NCBI RefSeq assembly: GCF_002873395.1
Contig: NZ_MCUV01000013.1
Location: 124,001 to 188,000, forward strand
DNA from: Vibrio sp. 10N.286.49.B3
GTDB lineage: Bacteria > Pseudomonadota > Gammaproteobacteria > Enterobacterales > Vibrionaceae
DNA: 64,000 nucleotides
Direction of reading: 5' to 3'
The notes below the pieces were generated by a model, which saw nothing but the letters and a program-made list of their open reading frames with translations, did no database searches and was not told where the DNA came from. The position numbers were made by a program, and so were the translations under genes. This document shows, in pieces, positions 17,744 to 26,229 of this stretch (position 1 is its first letter; each line of letters begins with the position of its first letter).

Positions 17744-17774
17744 TATGATGATTCTATGATGATTCTATGATGAT
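17744..17774. repeat. 11-bp tandem repeat at a frameshift
   Basis: TATGATGATTC occurs twice (17744-17754 and 17755-17765) and is followed by a partial third copy TATGATGAT (17766-17774). The repeat lies inside the RCC1-like gene. Removing exactly one 11-bp unit fuses the two flanking open frames without a stop. Confidence 0.9.
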
Positions 17775-18119
17775 CATAGATCCGTCTTCTCTAAGGACAT
17801 AAAAATCTTCCAATCCACCAGAGATAATGTCAACAGATTTTATGCTAGTTTCACCATATCGCGTGTTTATCAAGTCTGAGTGTTTGCTGGTAATATAACT
17901 ACCATCTTCATGAAGCATCATTGTGTAATACTTCATTGATGCAGCTTGCTTTAATTGCTTGTGGGAGTATGGGGTGATTTTTTCATTAAGGCTTGTTCTA
18001 TATGGAGATATAGCCATCAGAGTGATTTGCGAAAACACCTTGTCCGGTAGTCATAATTGAATCTACCGACAATCGTGCACTTGGTGGTGGTGTTGTTGGA
18101 TCATCGACCTCTAACTAAG
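17754..18119 (-). pseudogene. RCC1-like beta-propeller protein, N-terminal fragment, truncated by an IS relic
   Basis: Two short frames of the same broken gene. The upstream part reads VDDPTTPPPSARL (a Pro-rich linker typical of exported proteins), then GQGVFANHSDGYI. A 1-nt shift near 18000-18030 moves into a second frame with blades HEDGSYITSK and REDGSMIII, which ends at a stop created by the 11-bp repeat. No signal peptide or start codon remains, because the coding sequence stops at about 18119 where IS-like sequence begins. The original N-terminus was evidently lost on IS insertion or deletion. Confidence 0.6.
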
Positions 18120-19240
18120 TGACCAAATTCAGCGTACCACTACAATCTCAGTCGATATCGGAAAGAAGGTGTTTGCTTCGTCATTCATGGGAATCCAGGG
18201 CGATCTCCAGTTAATAAGATCCCTGATTCGCTCAAGAAAGAAGTACAAAGCCTCATGCATACCAAGTATGACGATTTTAATCAGCAACACCTCTTTGAGG
18301 TTCTTCAGAAGAATTAAGGGATGGCTATTAAACGTAGAACTTTGCGTTCTTGGGCGCATGACATCCATCATGTTAAACGCGCAAAGCGACGTAGAAGTCG
18401 AGTCAGGAAGTATCGTGAACGTATGGAGATACCTAGTCTAATGCTACAAATGGATTATAGCCCTCATCGTTGGTTCGGTGATGATAAATCCTGCTTGATC
18501 GCAATTATTGAGATGCTACCAGTGATATTCATGCCCAGCTCTTCCGATCTGAAACTACCGAAGGCTGTATGAAAGTGATGCGAGCTTATATCGAGTAACG
18601 CGGCATATTCAAGACTCTCTATGTGGATAGAGCAGGTATCTTTGGGTGCCCTAAACACAGTAACTTCTTCCAAATGCAAAGAGCTTGTGATGAGCTTGAA
18701 ATTATATTTGCAAACTAACTATAGGGAAAAGGACGAATTGAACGTTCATTTGATAACTTCTAAGATCGGCTTGTGCCAGAATTACGATTGCACAACATCA
18801 CGGATATGGAGAGTGCGAACCGATATTTGCAGGAAGAGCTCATTCCTAACTACTGGGTACAAAACGTTATGGTATAAGCTAAAAGCCAGCGTTCTGCCTT
18901 TAAGTGTCATCCCTGATGACTTAGATCTGAATACTATTTGTATGCAGAAATACTAGCGTAAGATACGTCGTGATTATACGTTCGATGGGGCATTGTCTGC
19001 CTATTTTGGTCATCGACGACTTGATATAACTGAACTCGTTGAGCCTCGTAAATGCAGTGAATATGGAAAAGAAGTACAACGAAAAATAGAAGTATTCGAG
19101 TTAGTTGAGCAGCTGGGGAGCATATCAAAAGCAGCCCGTATCCTAGGCTGCTCTCGTCAAACACTTTACACCTATCAGCAAATCATGGCAAAGCAAGGGT
19201 CGCTAGGGCTGAATAAAGAGATATATTTATAGTCATTAAG
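18120..19240 (+). mobile_element. Decayed ISNCY (IS1202-like) insertion sequence
   Basis: Piecing together frames on the plus strand gives a DDE transposase of the ISNCY type: YRKEGVCFVIHGNPGRSP, then MAIKRRTLRSWAHDIHHVKR, MDYSPHRWFGDDKSCLIAI, TLYVDRAGIFG, MQRACDEL, KGRIERSFD, RLVPELRLHNITDMESANR and NYWVQNVMV. The reading is broken by in-frame stops (for example near 18315, 18597 and 18717) and by frameshifts near 18510. The tail reads YFGHRRLDITELVEP followed by a helix-turn-helix (SISKAARILGCSRQTLY), either the transposase C-terminus or a scrap of a second IS. No terminal inverted repeats were identified. The element is long dead and truncates the RCC1-like gene on its left. Confidence 0.75.
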
Positions 19241-19248
19241 GCACTTTT

Positions 19249-19288
19249 AAAGCCAGAATTAGATTAACGTCTAACTCTGGCTTTTTTT
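19249..19288. terminator. Terminator hairpin downstream of gltS
   Basis: A 15-bp stem (AAAGCCAGAATTAGA with TCTAACTCTGGCTTT, one mismatch) with a 6-nt loop and T-rich DNA on the right. It can stop transcripts from the IS side and, more weakly, from gltS on the minus strand. Confidence 0.75.
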
Positions 19289-19318
19289 ATCAGTTATATA
19301 AAGAGTATGAGCACCATA

Positions 19319-20533
19319 TTAAAACCCTACAAAGTAGCTAATGACGAGTGCATTGATTAAGTCAATAAAGAAGCCACAGACAAGAGGAACAATGATAAAC
19401 GCTTGAGGACTTGCACCGTAGCGGTTAGTTACAGCGGTCATATTGACGATTGCGGTTGCCGTTGAGCCGAGTGTAATACCACCAAAGCCAGAACAGATAA
19501 CGACAGAGTCATAATTTCTGCCCATGAGGAAGTAGACAACAAAAACAGTAAATAGAAGAGAGAAAATGATTTGTATCGACATAATCACCGAGATATAAGC
19601 AAATAACCCATCTAAATCCCAAATACGTAGCCCCATTAGAGCCATGGTTAAAAACATCCCCAGGCAAATATCGGAAATCATTGCCAAACCTTTACGACCT
19701 TGCTCAATTTTGACTTGAGTACGACGTTTTTTAAATAATGCACGACCTATGTTACCAATAAAGATACCACCGATGAGGCAGCTCACAAATAACGGTAGCT
19801 TTAAACCGGCAGACTCAATGACTTCACTGATACTATAACCGAGCATTAAAGTAAGGTTGAGAACTAACCACGCCCATAAGACCCCATAATGACTGAGCTC
19901 GACACTGGTTGCTTTCTCTTGGTATTGACCAACGACCACTTCTTCTTCACTAGAAGGTTGTACGTTATGTTTATTCAGTAGGTAATTGGCAATTGGACCA
20001 CCAATAACACAGGCAGCAATTAAACCCACGGTGTTAGAAGCGACACCCAGTTCCATCGCATTACTAATGCCATACTCTTCAACAAAAGTCGGTGCCCAAG
20101 CCAATGTTGTACCGACACCACCAATAAGACTGACAGAGCCAGAAAGTAACCCAGCTTTAGGATCTAAGCCAAAGCTAGAAGCCACACCCATGCCGACAAT
20201 ATTTTGCAAAACAATAAAGACAGCGGCAAGAATGAGCAAAATGAAGAGTGGGCGACCGCCTTTAATCAATGTCTTAAAGTCAGCTTGCAGACCAATGCCA
20301 GCAAAGAAATAAAGTAATAAGTAATCTCTTACATCTAAACTAAATGTCAGCTGAATTTTAAAAATATAATACAGAGCCGCAACAGTTGCAGCGCAGACAA
20401 AACCACCAATAACTGGCTCTGGCAGTGAGTACTTTCGTAATACTTCTGATCGTTCAATTAGCCCTTTACCAATAAAAAGTAAGGTGATAGCAATCGTAAA
20501 AGAAACGAGAGGTGAAACGATTATTTCGGACAT
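19319..20533 (-). CDS. gltS: Sodium/glutamate symporter GltS
   Basis: A 404-residue inner-membrane carrier, close in length to E. coli GltS (401), with 10 or more hydrophobic segments in two inverted halves. The signature loops are GGVGTTLAWAPTF in the first half and GFGGITLGSTATAI in the second; these re-entrant GGxGT-type loops carry the sodium and glutamate sites. The N-terminus has LPEPVIGGFV, a hallmark of the family. It is monocistronic, and the start (ATG at 20533) is about 70 bp from the divergent diguanylate cyclase gene. Confidence 0.92.
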   Translation of the reverse strand: MSEIIVSPLVSFTIAITLLFIGKGLIERSEVLRKYSLPEPVIGGFVCAATVAALYYIFKIQLTFSLDVRDYLLLYFFAGIGLQADFKTLIKGGRPLFILLILAAVFIVLQNIVGMGVASSFGLDPKAGLLSGSVSLIGGVGTTLAWAPTFVEEYGISNAMELGVASNTVGLIAACVIGGPIANYLLNKHNVQPSSEEEVVVGQYQEKATSVELSHYGVLWAWLVLNLTLMLGYSISEVIESAGLKLPLFVSCLIGGIFIGNIGRALFKKRRTQVKIEQGRKGLAMISDICLGMFLTMALMGLRIWDLDGLFAYISVIMSIQIIFSLLFTVFVVYFLMGRNYDSVVICSGFGGITLGSTATAIVNMTAVTNRYGASPQAFIIVPLVCGFFIDLINALVISYFVGF

Positions 20534-20606
20534 CGATGATTAGTTCCTTAAAATAGCGAGCGACATTTGGCAATGTAATGACTTAACAGCAAGTTGCTCA
20601 CTAATT

Positions 20607-21641
20607 ATGCGTGATTTTTATCCGAGTGCCAGAGATATTTTTAGCCTTGAGTGTAAGAATCGCCATGAGCAACTATACTCAAAATACATGCTAACAAGTG
20701 AATCAAATGAGATGTCTTTGAATGAGAACCAACCTCCTGCTGATTTATTAAGCTACTTTGCAGGTAGTCCTCCGTTTTTGCAGCAAACTATTGATACCTT
20801 ACCTGTCCCTATTTTTTATAAAGATACACAGGGGGTCTACTTGGGTTGCAATCAAGCTTTTGAACACTTTGTGCAGATATCCCACGAAGAGCTTATTGGC
20901 AGTACTGCACATGATCTATTTGAGACAGAGTTTGCAAGTGCATGTAAAAAAGCTGACACAGAGTTATGTGCTGATGGTGGGACTCAGTGTTATGAAAATG
21001 AGTTTACTAATCAAGTGGGTGAAACGCTTTGGGTGGTGTTTCATAAAAAATGCTTTTATAACCCACAAGGAGAAATTGCTGGCATCATTGGCGTTATATT
21101 TGATATTACAGCCCAAAAGAAATTAGAAGAAAAGCTGACTCGTTATGCCACTCTTGATCAGCTGACTGGTTTATTTAATCGGCGTGAAGGGCAGAAGTTA
21201 GCGGCAACGGCAATAGAATTAGCGGTGAATAAGGAGATAAACTTTGGTGTGATGCTGGTCGATGTCGATCGCTTTAAACAAGTGAATGATCGTTATGGGC
21301 ATGCAGCTGGAGATCAAGCTTTACAGCATATTGCTGCGGTCATCTCTAAGGTAAAGCAAAGTGATGAAGTCGTTATTCGTTGGGGTGGAGAAGAGTTTCT
21401 TATTCTGACACCCATGCCTTTGGAGTGCGTTAATGTTAAAGAGAAGCTGATCAAGCGCGCTAATGAGTATCGGCAAGGTGTCTCTTCAAGTCCTTTAAGA
21501 TTAAAGTCGAGATCGGTTGCAATGACGATTAGTATAGGCGTCAGTTGTTACACCAACCAGACTTTAGAGGAGTTGATTAATCAAGCCGATTCTTCTATGT
21601 ATCGAGCGAAAAAAGCAGGTCGTAATCGAGTTTGTGATTAA
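20607..21641 (+). CDS. PAS-GGDEF diguanylate cyclase
   Basis: A soluble protein of up to 344 residues. A PAS domain (about 55-172; LPVPIFYKDTQGVYLGCNQA to IIGVIFDITAQ) leads through a short helix to a GGDEF domain (about 180-342). The signature is GGEEF at 260-264, so it should be catalytically competent to make c-di-GMP from two GTP. There is no obvious RxxD inhibitory site upstream of it, and no EAL domain. The start is uncertain: in-frame ATGs at 20607, 20688 and 20712 all lack a good ribosome site, and the residues before 20688 look poorly conserved. It stands alone between gltS and the antiporter. Confidence 0.85.
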   Translation: MRDFYPSARDIFSLECKNRHEQLYSKYMLTSESNEMSLNENQPPADLLSYFAGSPPFLQQTIDTLPVPIFYKDTQGVYLGCNQAFEHFVQISHEELIGSTAHDLFETEFASACKKADTELCADGGTQCYENEFTNQVGETLWVVFHKKCFYNPQGEIAGIIGVIFDITAQKKLEEKLTRYATLDQLTGLFNRREGQKLAATAIELAVNKEINFGVMLVDVDRFKQVNDRYGHAAGDQALQHIAAVISKVKQSDEVVIRWGGEEFLILTPMPLECVNVKEKLIKRANEYRQGVSSSPLRLKSRSVAMTISIGVSCYTNQTLEELINQADSSMYRAKKAGRNRVCD

Positions 21642-21823
21642 ATAATCCGTTAGTATAAATAATATAGCAAAAGCCACAAAGTAAGAGACAATCCTACCAA
21701 CCTCTTCTGACTAAGCAAGACACTCAAAAGTAGTAATTACTGATTTTAATCGTGATTTTAAAGTAATGAAGACGTTACTGCGGAGTAATCACACCCAGTA
21801 ACATTTTTTATTGTGACTTTATG

Positions 21824-21846
21824 CGGTTAACCGTAATTGTTAACCG
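21824..21846. promoter_or_regulatory. Inverted repeat CGGTTAAC-N7-GTTAACCG, possible operator
   Basis: A perfect 8-bp dyad whose centre is 81 bp upstream of the TTG start of the antiporter gene. The dyad and 7-bp spacer suit a dimeric repressor or activator. It is not followed by T residues, so a terminator role is unlikely. The cognate regulator is unknown. Confidence 0.45.
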
Positions 21847-21915
21847 GAAATTAACTTTCACGTGTTACACTCAAAGTGACGAAATCGTTTGTATTATACT
21901 TTTAGGAGAAGTCTA

Positions 21916-23103
21916 TTGAGCACAGAATTACTTATGTTAGGAATGGCTGCATTAATCGCTGTCGGTATCCTGCTTCACCAACCATCAAAAACGTTAGGTT
22001 TACCTTCGATACTTATTTTCATTGGCGTTGGTCTGCTATTTGGTAATGGTGAGTTTAATTTTGTTTACGATGATTTGGCGTTAACGTCATTTATCGGCTC
22101 GTTAGCTCTAAATGTAATTGTATTTGTCGGTGGTTTGAATACTTCAAAAGCCAGTATAAAAGTCGCTTATAAAGAAGGTGGGGTACTCTCTAGCTTTGGC
22201 GTTTTATTTACCACACTAATATTTGGTGGTCTGCTTTACTTCATCACCGATTTTAATATTTTAACCTGCTTACTTTTTGCTGCGGTTGTCTCTTCAACCG
22301 ATGCGGCGGCGGTATTCTCGATTCTAGAATCTAAAAAGTTAAAGTTAAAAGAATCGACGGATACTATCTTAGAATTTGAATCCGCAACTAATGACCCGGT
22401 GGCACTATTATTAGTTGCTATTCTTACGGAAATGCTGATTAACTCTCACCAGCAAATTAGTAGCATGAATATCGCGGTTGAACTCGCTCAACAAGTTATC
22501 GTTGGTTTAGGCGCAGGTTACGTCATTGGTTGGTGTTGTGTTAAATTGCTCAATAAGATCAAGCTGCAAGAATATGGTTTGATCCCTGTTTTCATTCTAG
22601 CCTGTTTCTTTATCGCCGCTTATGGCAGTGACTTTTTAGGCGGAAACATTCTCGTATCTTCTTATGTTGCTGGTGTGTTGATCGGTAATGAACTGAGAAG
22701 AGGGCGTGAAGTCAGCAAGCATTTCTTTAATAGCTTATCGTGGTTAGCGCAGTCGCTTATGTTTATTATTCTGGGCTTGCAGTTTTTCCCGAAAGAACTA
22801 TTTGGTGATATGTGGTCAGCGGTTATTCCTGCGATGGCATTGATCTTTATAGCAAGACCTGTTGCCGTCTTCTTAAGTTACTTACCATTTCGTAAAGTAT
22901 CGTTTAAGAAAAAGCTATTTGTTTCTGCAATTGGACTCAAAGGGGCGACACCGATTGTTTTTGCTTTAATTCCAGCATCGGCAGGCGTTCCAGGTTCACA
23001 AGAGATGATCCACATGGTTTTCTTTATTGTGCTGATTTCGGTTATTTTGCAAGGTTGGGCGATTGAGCCACTATCTGAGAAGTTAGGTCTAGTGGATAAA
23101 TAG
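21916..23103 (+). CDS. NhaP2/CvrA-type K+(Na+)/H+ antiporter
   Basis: A 395-residue CPA1-family antiporter with about 12 membrane segments. It carries the acidic exchange-site region SSTDAAAVFSIL and EFESATNDPVA (Asp in ND) and the later SYVAGVLIGNE. Family members move potassium or sodium against protons and protect against alkaline or potassium stress. I chose the TTG at 21916 as the start because AGGAG lies 7 bases before it and the N-terminus (MSTELLMLGMAAL) then aligns with the family. An earlier ATG at 21889 would place the ribosome site inside the gene. It lacks the C-terminal TrkA_C/CorC domains of full-length E. coli CvrA (578 residues), so cytosolic regulation is probably different. 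Confidence 0.85.
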   Translation: MSTELLMLGMAALIAVGILLHQPSKTLGLPSILIFIGVGLLFGNGEFNFVYDDLALTSFIGSLALNVIVFVGGLNTSKASIKVAYKEGGVLSSFGVLFTTLIFGGLLYFITDFNILTCLLFAAVVSSTDAAAVFSILESKKLKLKESTDTILEFESATNDPVALLLVAILTEMLINSHQQISSMNIAVELAQQVIVGLGAGYVIGWCCVKLLNKIKLQEYGLIPVFILACFFIAAYGSDFLGGNILVSSYVAGVLIGNELRRGREVSKHFFNSLSWLAQSLMFIILGLQFFPKELFGDMWSAVIPAMALIFIARPVAVFLSYLPFRKVSFKKKLFVSAIGLKGATPIVFALIPASAGVPGSQEMIHMVFFIVLISVILQGWAIEPLSEKLGLVDK

Positions 23104-23128
23104 TACCAAATAGAATCTACTCGATAAG

Positions 23129-23188
23129 AAAAGCCTCTCCTGCATCGCTCTTTTTTAAATAGAAAGCGATGAGGGAGTAGGCTTTTTT
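23129..23188. terminator. Bidirectional terminator between the antiporter and btuD
   Basis: A long imperfect stem (AAAAGCCT..CC..CATCGCT with AGCGATG..GG..AGGCTTTT) with T runs on both outer sides. It serves the two convergent genes. Confidence 0.8.
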
Positions 23189-23202
23189 TATTTATCTCAT
23201 GA

Positions 23203-24000
23203 TCACTGTTTATAGGGCGATATGATTGCATTTCCCGTTACAGGGTGGCGAGTTACCATAACCTTATCTTGATAAAGTTGATGAATATTCTGCTGGCTTA
23301 GTACGTCACTAGGATGCCCATCAGCCATTACTTCACCATGATTAATGAGTATTAGCCGATCGCAAAACTCGGCAGCAGTATTAAGGTTATGAATCGCAAC
23401 TAGCGCCGATTTTCCTTGCTGACACGCCTTAGCTAAGACATTCATTAATTGAGACTCATGACCAATATCGAGACTCGCGGTTGGCTCATCGAGTAGTAGC
23501 AGTGGAGTATCTTGAACTAATAATCGAGCAAAGTGTACTAACTGTTTTTCACCACCAGACAGTTCAGTAATAGAACGCGATCTTAAATGCTCAATACCTA
23601 ATTGGCGTAATGCTTGGGTAATTTGGCTTTGAATCGTTTTTGGAGAGATAAAAGCTTGTTGTTGCTGGGCATGAAACCCTAAGCTAATCGTTTCGGCGAC
23701 GCTAAATGGAAAGGCTGCTTCGTTATATTGAGGTAAGTAACTCATACAACGTGCCCGTTCGATATGCGATATTTTATGCAGAGGTTTACCTTGAAGTGCT
23801 ACTTCACCATGGGTCAATGTTTGAAACCCACTTAAACACTTCATTAATGTACTTTTTCCTGCACCATTTGGACCAATAATACCGACAAGCTCACCGCTGT
23901 TGATCTCCAGTGAGATATTATTTAACAGGGTTTTAGCTCCGGCTTGATAGCATAGACCAGAGACAGTTAATTGTGGTTTTTTCAGTATTACATCACTCAT
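23203..24000 (-). CDS. btuD: Vitamin B12 ABC transporter, ATP-binding protein
   Basis: A 265-residue FecE/BtuD-type ATPase. Walker A GPNGAGKST is at residues 43-51, with signature LSGGEKQ and Walker B LLLLDEPTASLD. The start at 24000 overlaps the btuC stop (ATGA), so the two are translationally coupled; an in-frame codon at 24051 would lie inside btuC. The cobalamin riboswitch ahead of the operon is what assigns B12 and not a siderophore as substrate. It energises BtuC in the inner membrane. Confidence 0.85.
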   Translation of the reverse strand: MSDVILKKPQLTVSGLCYQAGAKTLLNNISLEINSGELVGIIGPNGAGKSTLMKCLSGFQTLTHGEVALQGKPLHKISHIERARCMSYLPQYNEAAFPFSVAETISLGFHAQQQQAFISPKTIQSQITQALRQLGIEHLRSRSITELSGGEKQLVHFARLLVQDTPLLLLDEPTASLDIGHESQLMNVLAKACQQGKSALVAIHNLNTAAEFCDRLILINHGEVMADGHPSDVLSQQNIHQLYQDKVMVTRHPVTGNAIISPYKQ

Positions 24001-25037
24001 ACTAATTGCCCTTTTCTCTGAAAGCGGATAATCAAACCGATGAAGTAACAACCACCAATAAATGAGGTAATAATGCCAGCTTTTAGCTCATGTGGGGCAA
24101 TAATCCAGCGACCGAGTAAGTCACAAAGTAACAGGAAGATAATGCCAAAAATTGCCGAGTAGGGAAGGAGTTTGACGTGATCTGGGCCCACAAGAAGACG
24201 TACTAGATGTGGCACCATTAAACCAATGAAACCGATGGGACCAGCAACCGCAATCGACATCGCAGTGAGTAATGTGGCGCATAGTAGCAGACGAAAGCGA
24301 GTTTTTTGTACGTTAAGCCCCATACCATGCGCGCTTTCTTCACCAAGTGCTAATAAATTTAACGCTTTTGTGTGACGCAATAAGATGACACCAACAATAA
24401 GAATAATTGGTGCTGGATAGAAAAGGTGCTGCCACATGCGACCATCAAGGCCACCCATGGTCCAAAAGACAAATTGGCTCACTTCATATTGCTGAGCCAT
24501 TAATAAAATCCCCATCGTTGCTCCACCTAATAAGCTCGATAAAGCAAGGCCAGCAAGGATCAGAAACAAAATTTGTGACGATGACGTTTTTGATGCTAGT
24601 AGATAAATGAAGAGTGTGGCTGATAAAGCACCAACCGTAGTAAAGACGGGCAGCCACAGAGGGTGCATGAATGAAAAGCCAGTAACAATAGCCATGACCG
24701 CACCAAAACTGCTCCCCGAGCTAACCCCTAAAACATCAGGGCTCGCTAACGGGTTTTTAAACAGACCTTGAGTACAAGCACCGGCTAATGCTAATGCACC
24801 GCCAGCAAATATCGCAGCGCAGGCGCGAGGAAAACGTATATGCAGCACAATGGCAGAAGCAAGGGGTTGCTCTTGCGTTGCCAACTCACTACCACCAAGC
24901 AAGTAAGCTTTAAACATGGCAATAATATCGGCAACAGGAACGGAAACAGCGCCAATGCTTAAATACGCAAAAAAGAGTGCTAGAAATAAGCAAAGTGTAA
25001 ATGGGATCTGAAAAGCGCTATAGCGATAAAAAGGCAT
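23997..25037 (-). CDS. btuC: Vitamin B12 ABC transporter, permease
   Basis: A 346-residue FecCD-family permease with about 10 membrane helices. The family motifs GACTQGLFKNPLASPDVLG, GVSSGSSFGA and GPIGFIGLMVPHLVR are all present, the last being the coupling-helix region that contacts the ATPase. It starts 2 bp after the btuF stop and overlaps btuD by 4 bp. The substrate is inferred from the riboswitch upstream of the operon. The length is slightly above E. coli BtuC (326). Confidence 0.87.
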   Translation of the reverse strand: MPFYRYSAFQIPFTLCLFLALFFAYLSIGAVSVPVADIIAMFKAYLLGGSELATQEQPLASAIVLHIRFPRACAAIFAGGALALAGACTQGLFKNPLASPDVLGVSSGSSFGAVMAIVTGFSFMHPLWLPVFTTVGALSATLFIYLLASKTSSSQILFLILAGLALSSLLGGATMGILLMAQQYEVSQFVFWTMGGLDGRMWQHLFYPAPIILIVGVILLRHTKALNLLALGEESAHGMGLNVQKTRFRLLLCATLLTAMSIAVAGPIGFIGLMVPHLVRLLVGPDHVKLLPYSAIFGIIFLLLCDLLGRWIIAPHELKAGIITSFIGGCYFIGLIIRFQRKGQLV

Positions 25038-25039
25038 AG

Positions 25040-25954
25040 TTAATTTTTGTATACAGAGTGATTAACGAAAATAATCGAGTCAGCAATATATTGACTATAA
25101 ACACCACGCAAAACTTGTGGTATTTCATAAACTCGACCTGATTGGATAGCATTAACTGATTTCAGCGCTGGATCAGAGAGTACTTCTTGCTTAAATTTCT
25201 CGGCCGCATTTTTATCCCCATAAACCCAACCAGGAATGAAAAGAACATCAGGATTTAATGCAACCATCAACTCTTTAGAGACAGGTACTTGGCCATATTG
25301 GTCATTGGCATAACCGGAAATGACATTGGTTAACTGCGCGCGCTCTAACATACTATTCCATGATGAATTATCACCACTCGATGTGCCCCAAGGGTTGTAG
25401 TCCAAAGCGGTTAATTGCTTGTCAGGAATAATAACATCGGTTATTAGGCGTTGTTGCATCGTGGTAATGACCGTTTCAGCCGCATCATTTCGATTGATAA
25501 TTTGACCTATTTGACGAATTTCTGCCTCAATTTCTGGCAAAGTCGTTGGTGATTGCAAAATATACACCGTGATACCCGCCTTTTTAAGAATCGCTAACTT
25601 GCCAGCATCACTCCAATTTGCAGCAAAGACCACATCCGGTTGATTGGCGATAATCGTTTCGATATTCAATGCAGTTAACGGGATACCTTGTGGCAATTTA
25701 TCGATAAAAGGTGAGTAGTTTGGGTTATCAGCCAAATTAGTCAAGCTGGTCAAATAGTGAGGCTCAATGAGATCGAGCAATACTTCATCGGTAAAGAGTG
25801 TCTTGGAGGATATTTTTAAAGGTGCTTGCGTAAAAGTGACGCGATTACCTAATCCATCGGTAACGGTTAAAGGGTACTCGGTACTTGCTAATAAAGAATA
25901 GCTAAATGAGAAAATGAGTGTGGTGATCAATGCTTTAAATGCCGGCCAAGCCAT
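25040..25954 (-). CDS. btuF: Vitamin B12 ABC transporter, periplasmic binding protein
   Basis: A 304-residue class III binding protein with a signal peptide (about 1-23, ending SLLAS). It opens with YPLTVTDGLGNRVTF, the usual start of FecB/BtuF proteins, and has the two-lobe features NIETIIANQPDVVFAAN and NPDVLFIPGW. It hands cobalamin from the periplasm to BtuCD. The ribosome site CAGGAG lies 7 bases before the ATG. It is first in the operon and sits behind a cobalamin riboswitch. Without the riboswitch the sequence alone would also fit a ferric-siderophore binding protein. Confidence 0.82.
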   Translation of the reverse strand: MAWPAFKALITTLIFSFSYSLLASTEYPLTVTDGLGNRVTFTQAPLKISSKTLFTDEVLLDLIEPHYLTSLTNLADNPNYSPFIDKLPQGIPLTALNIETIIANQPDVVFAANWSDAGKLAILKKAGITVYILQSPTTLPEIEAEIRQIGQIINRNDAAETVITTMQQRLITDVIIPDKQLTALDYNPWGTSSGDNSSWNSMLERAQLTNVISGYANDQYGQVPVSKELMVALNPDVLFIPGWVYGDKNAAEKFKQEVLSDPALKSVNAIQSGRVYEIPQVLRGVYSQYIADSIIFVNHSVYKN

Positions 25955-25999
25955 GCTAACTCCTGTAAAACGCGTACAAATTTCAATATTTAATAAAGT

Positions 26000-26098
26000 A
26001 TGGGTTCTTTGTATCTGACTTTAATACTGGTGGTATTTTTACAGTGGCGCGCCCGTTACGGATTCTAACCGTATTCCAAAGAACGGGCGTATTGTACT
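26000..26098 (-). promoter_or_regulatory. Cobalamin riboswitch upstream of btuFCD
   Basis: The minus strand shows the conserved elements in order: GGAATACGGTTAGAATCC (26060-26077), a stem GCCCGTT/AACGGGC (26082-26088 with 26051-26057), GCGCCACTGTAA (B12 box core, about 26039-26050), and AAGTCAGATAC (26011-26021), the end of the aptamer. The spacing is that of the short marine-type cobalamin aptamer. It ends about 46 nt before the btuF start codon. CAAAGAAC at 26077-26084 on the plus strand pairs with GTTCTTTG at 26004-26011 and would compete in part with the first stem, a possible switching pairing. No intrinsic terminator follows, so control is probably translational. Confidence 0.82.
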
Positions 26099-26229
26099 GT
26101 CCTAAAGCGGTAGATACTATCTTTAAACAGGTAAATAATTGGTTTTAATAGATTAAGAAAAGAGATAATCCTTATTAATGAAGCATGTTAGAGTAGATAG
26201 ATCCCCTTTGATAACCTAGAGATGAAACG

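Noticed and set aside
18169..19232. Several overlapping ORFs on both strands treated as genes
   Set aside because: They are frames of one decayed ISNCY transposase or its antisense shadows.
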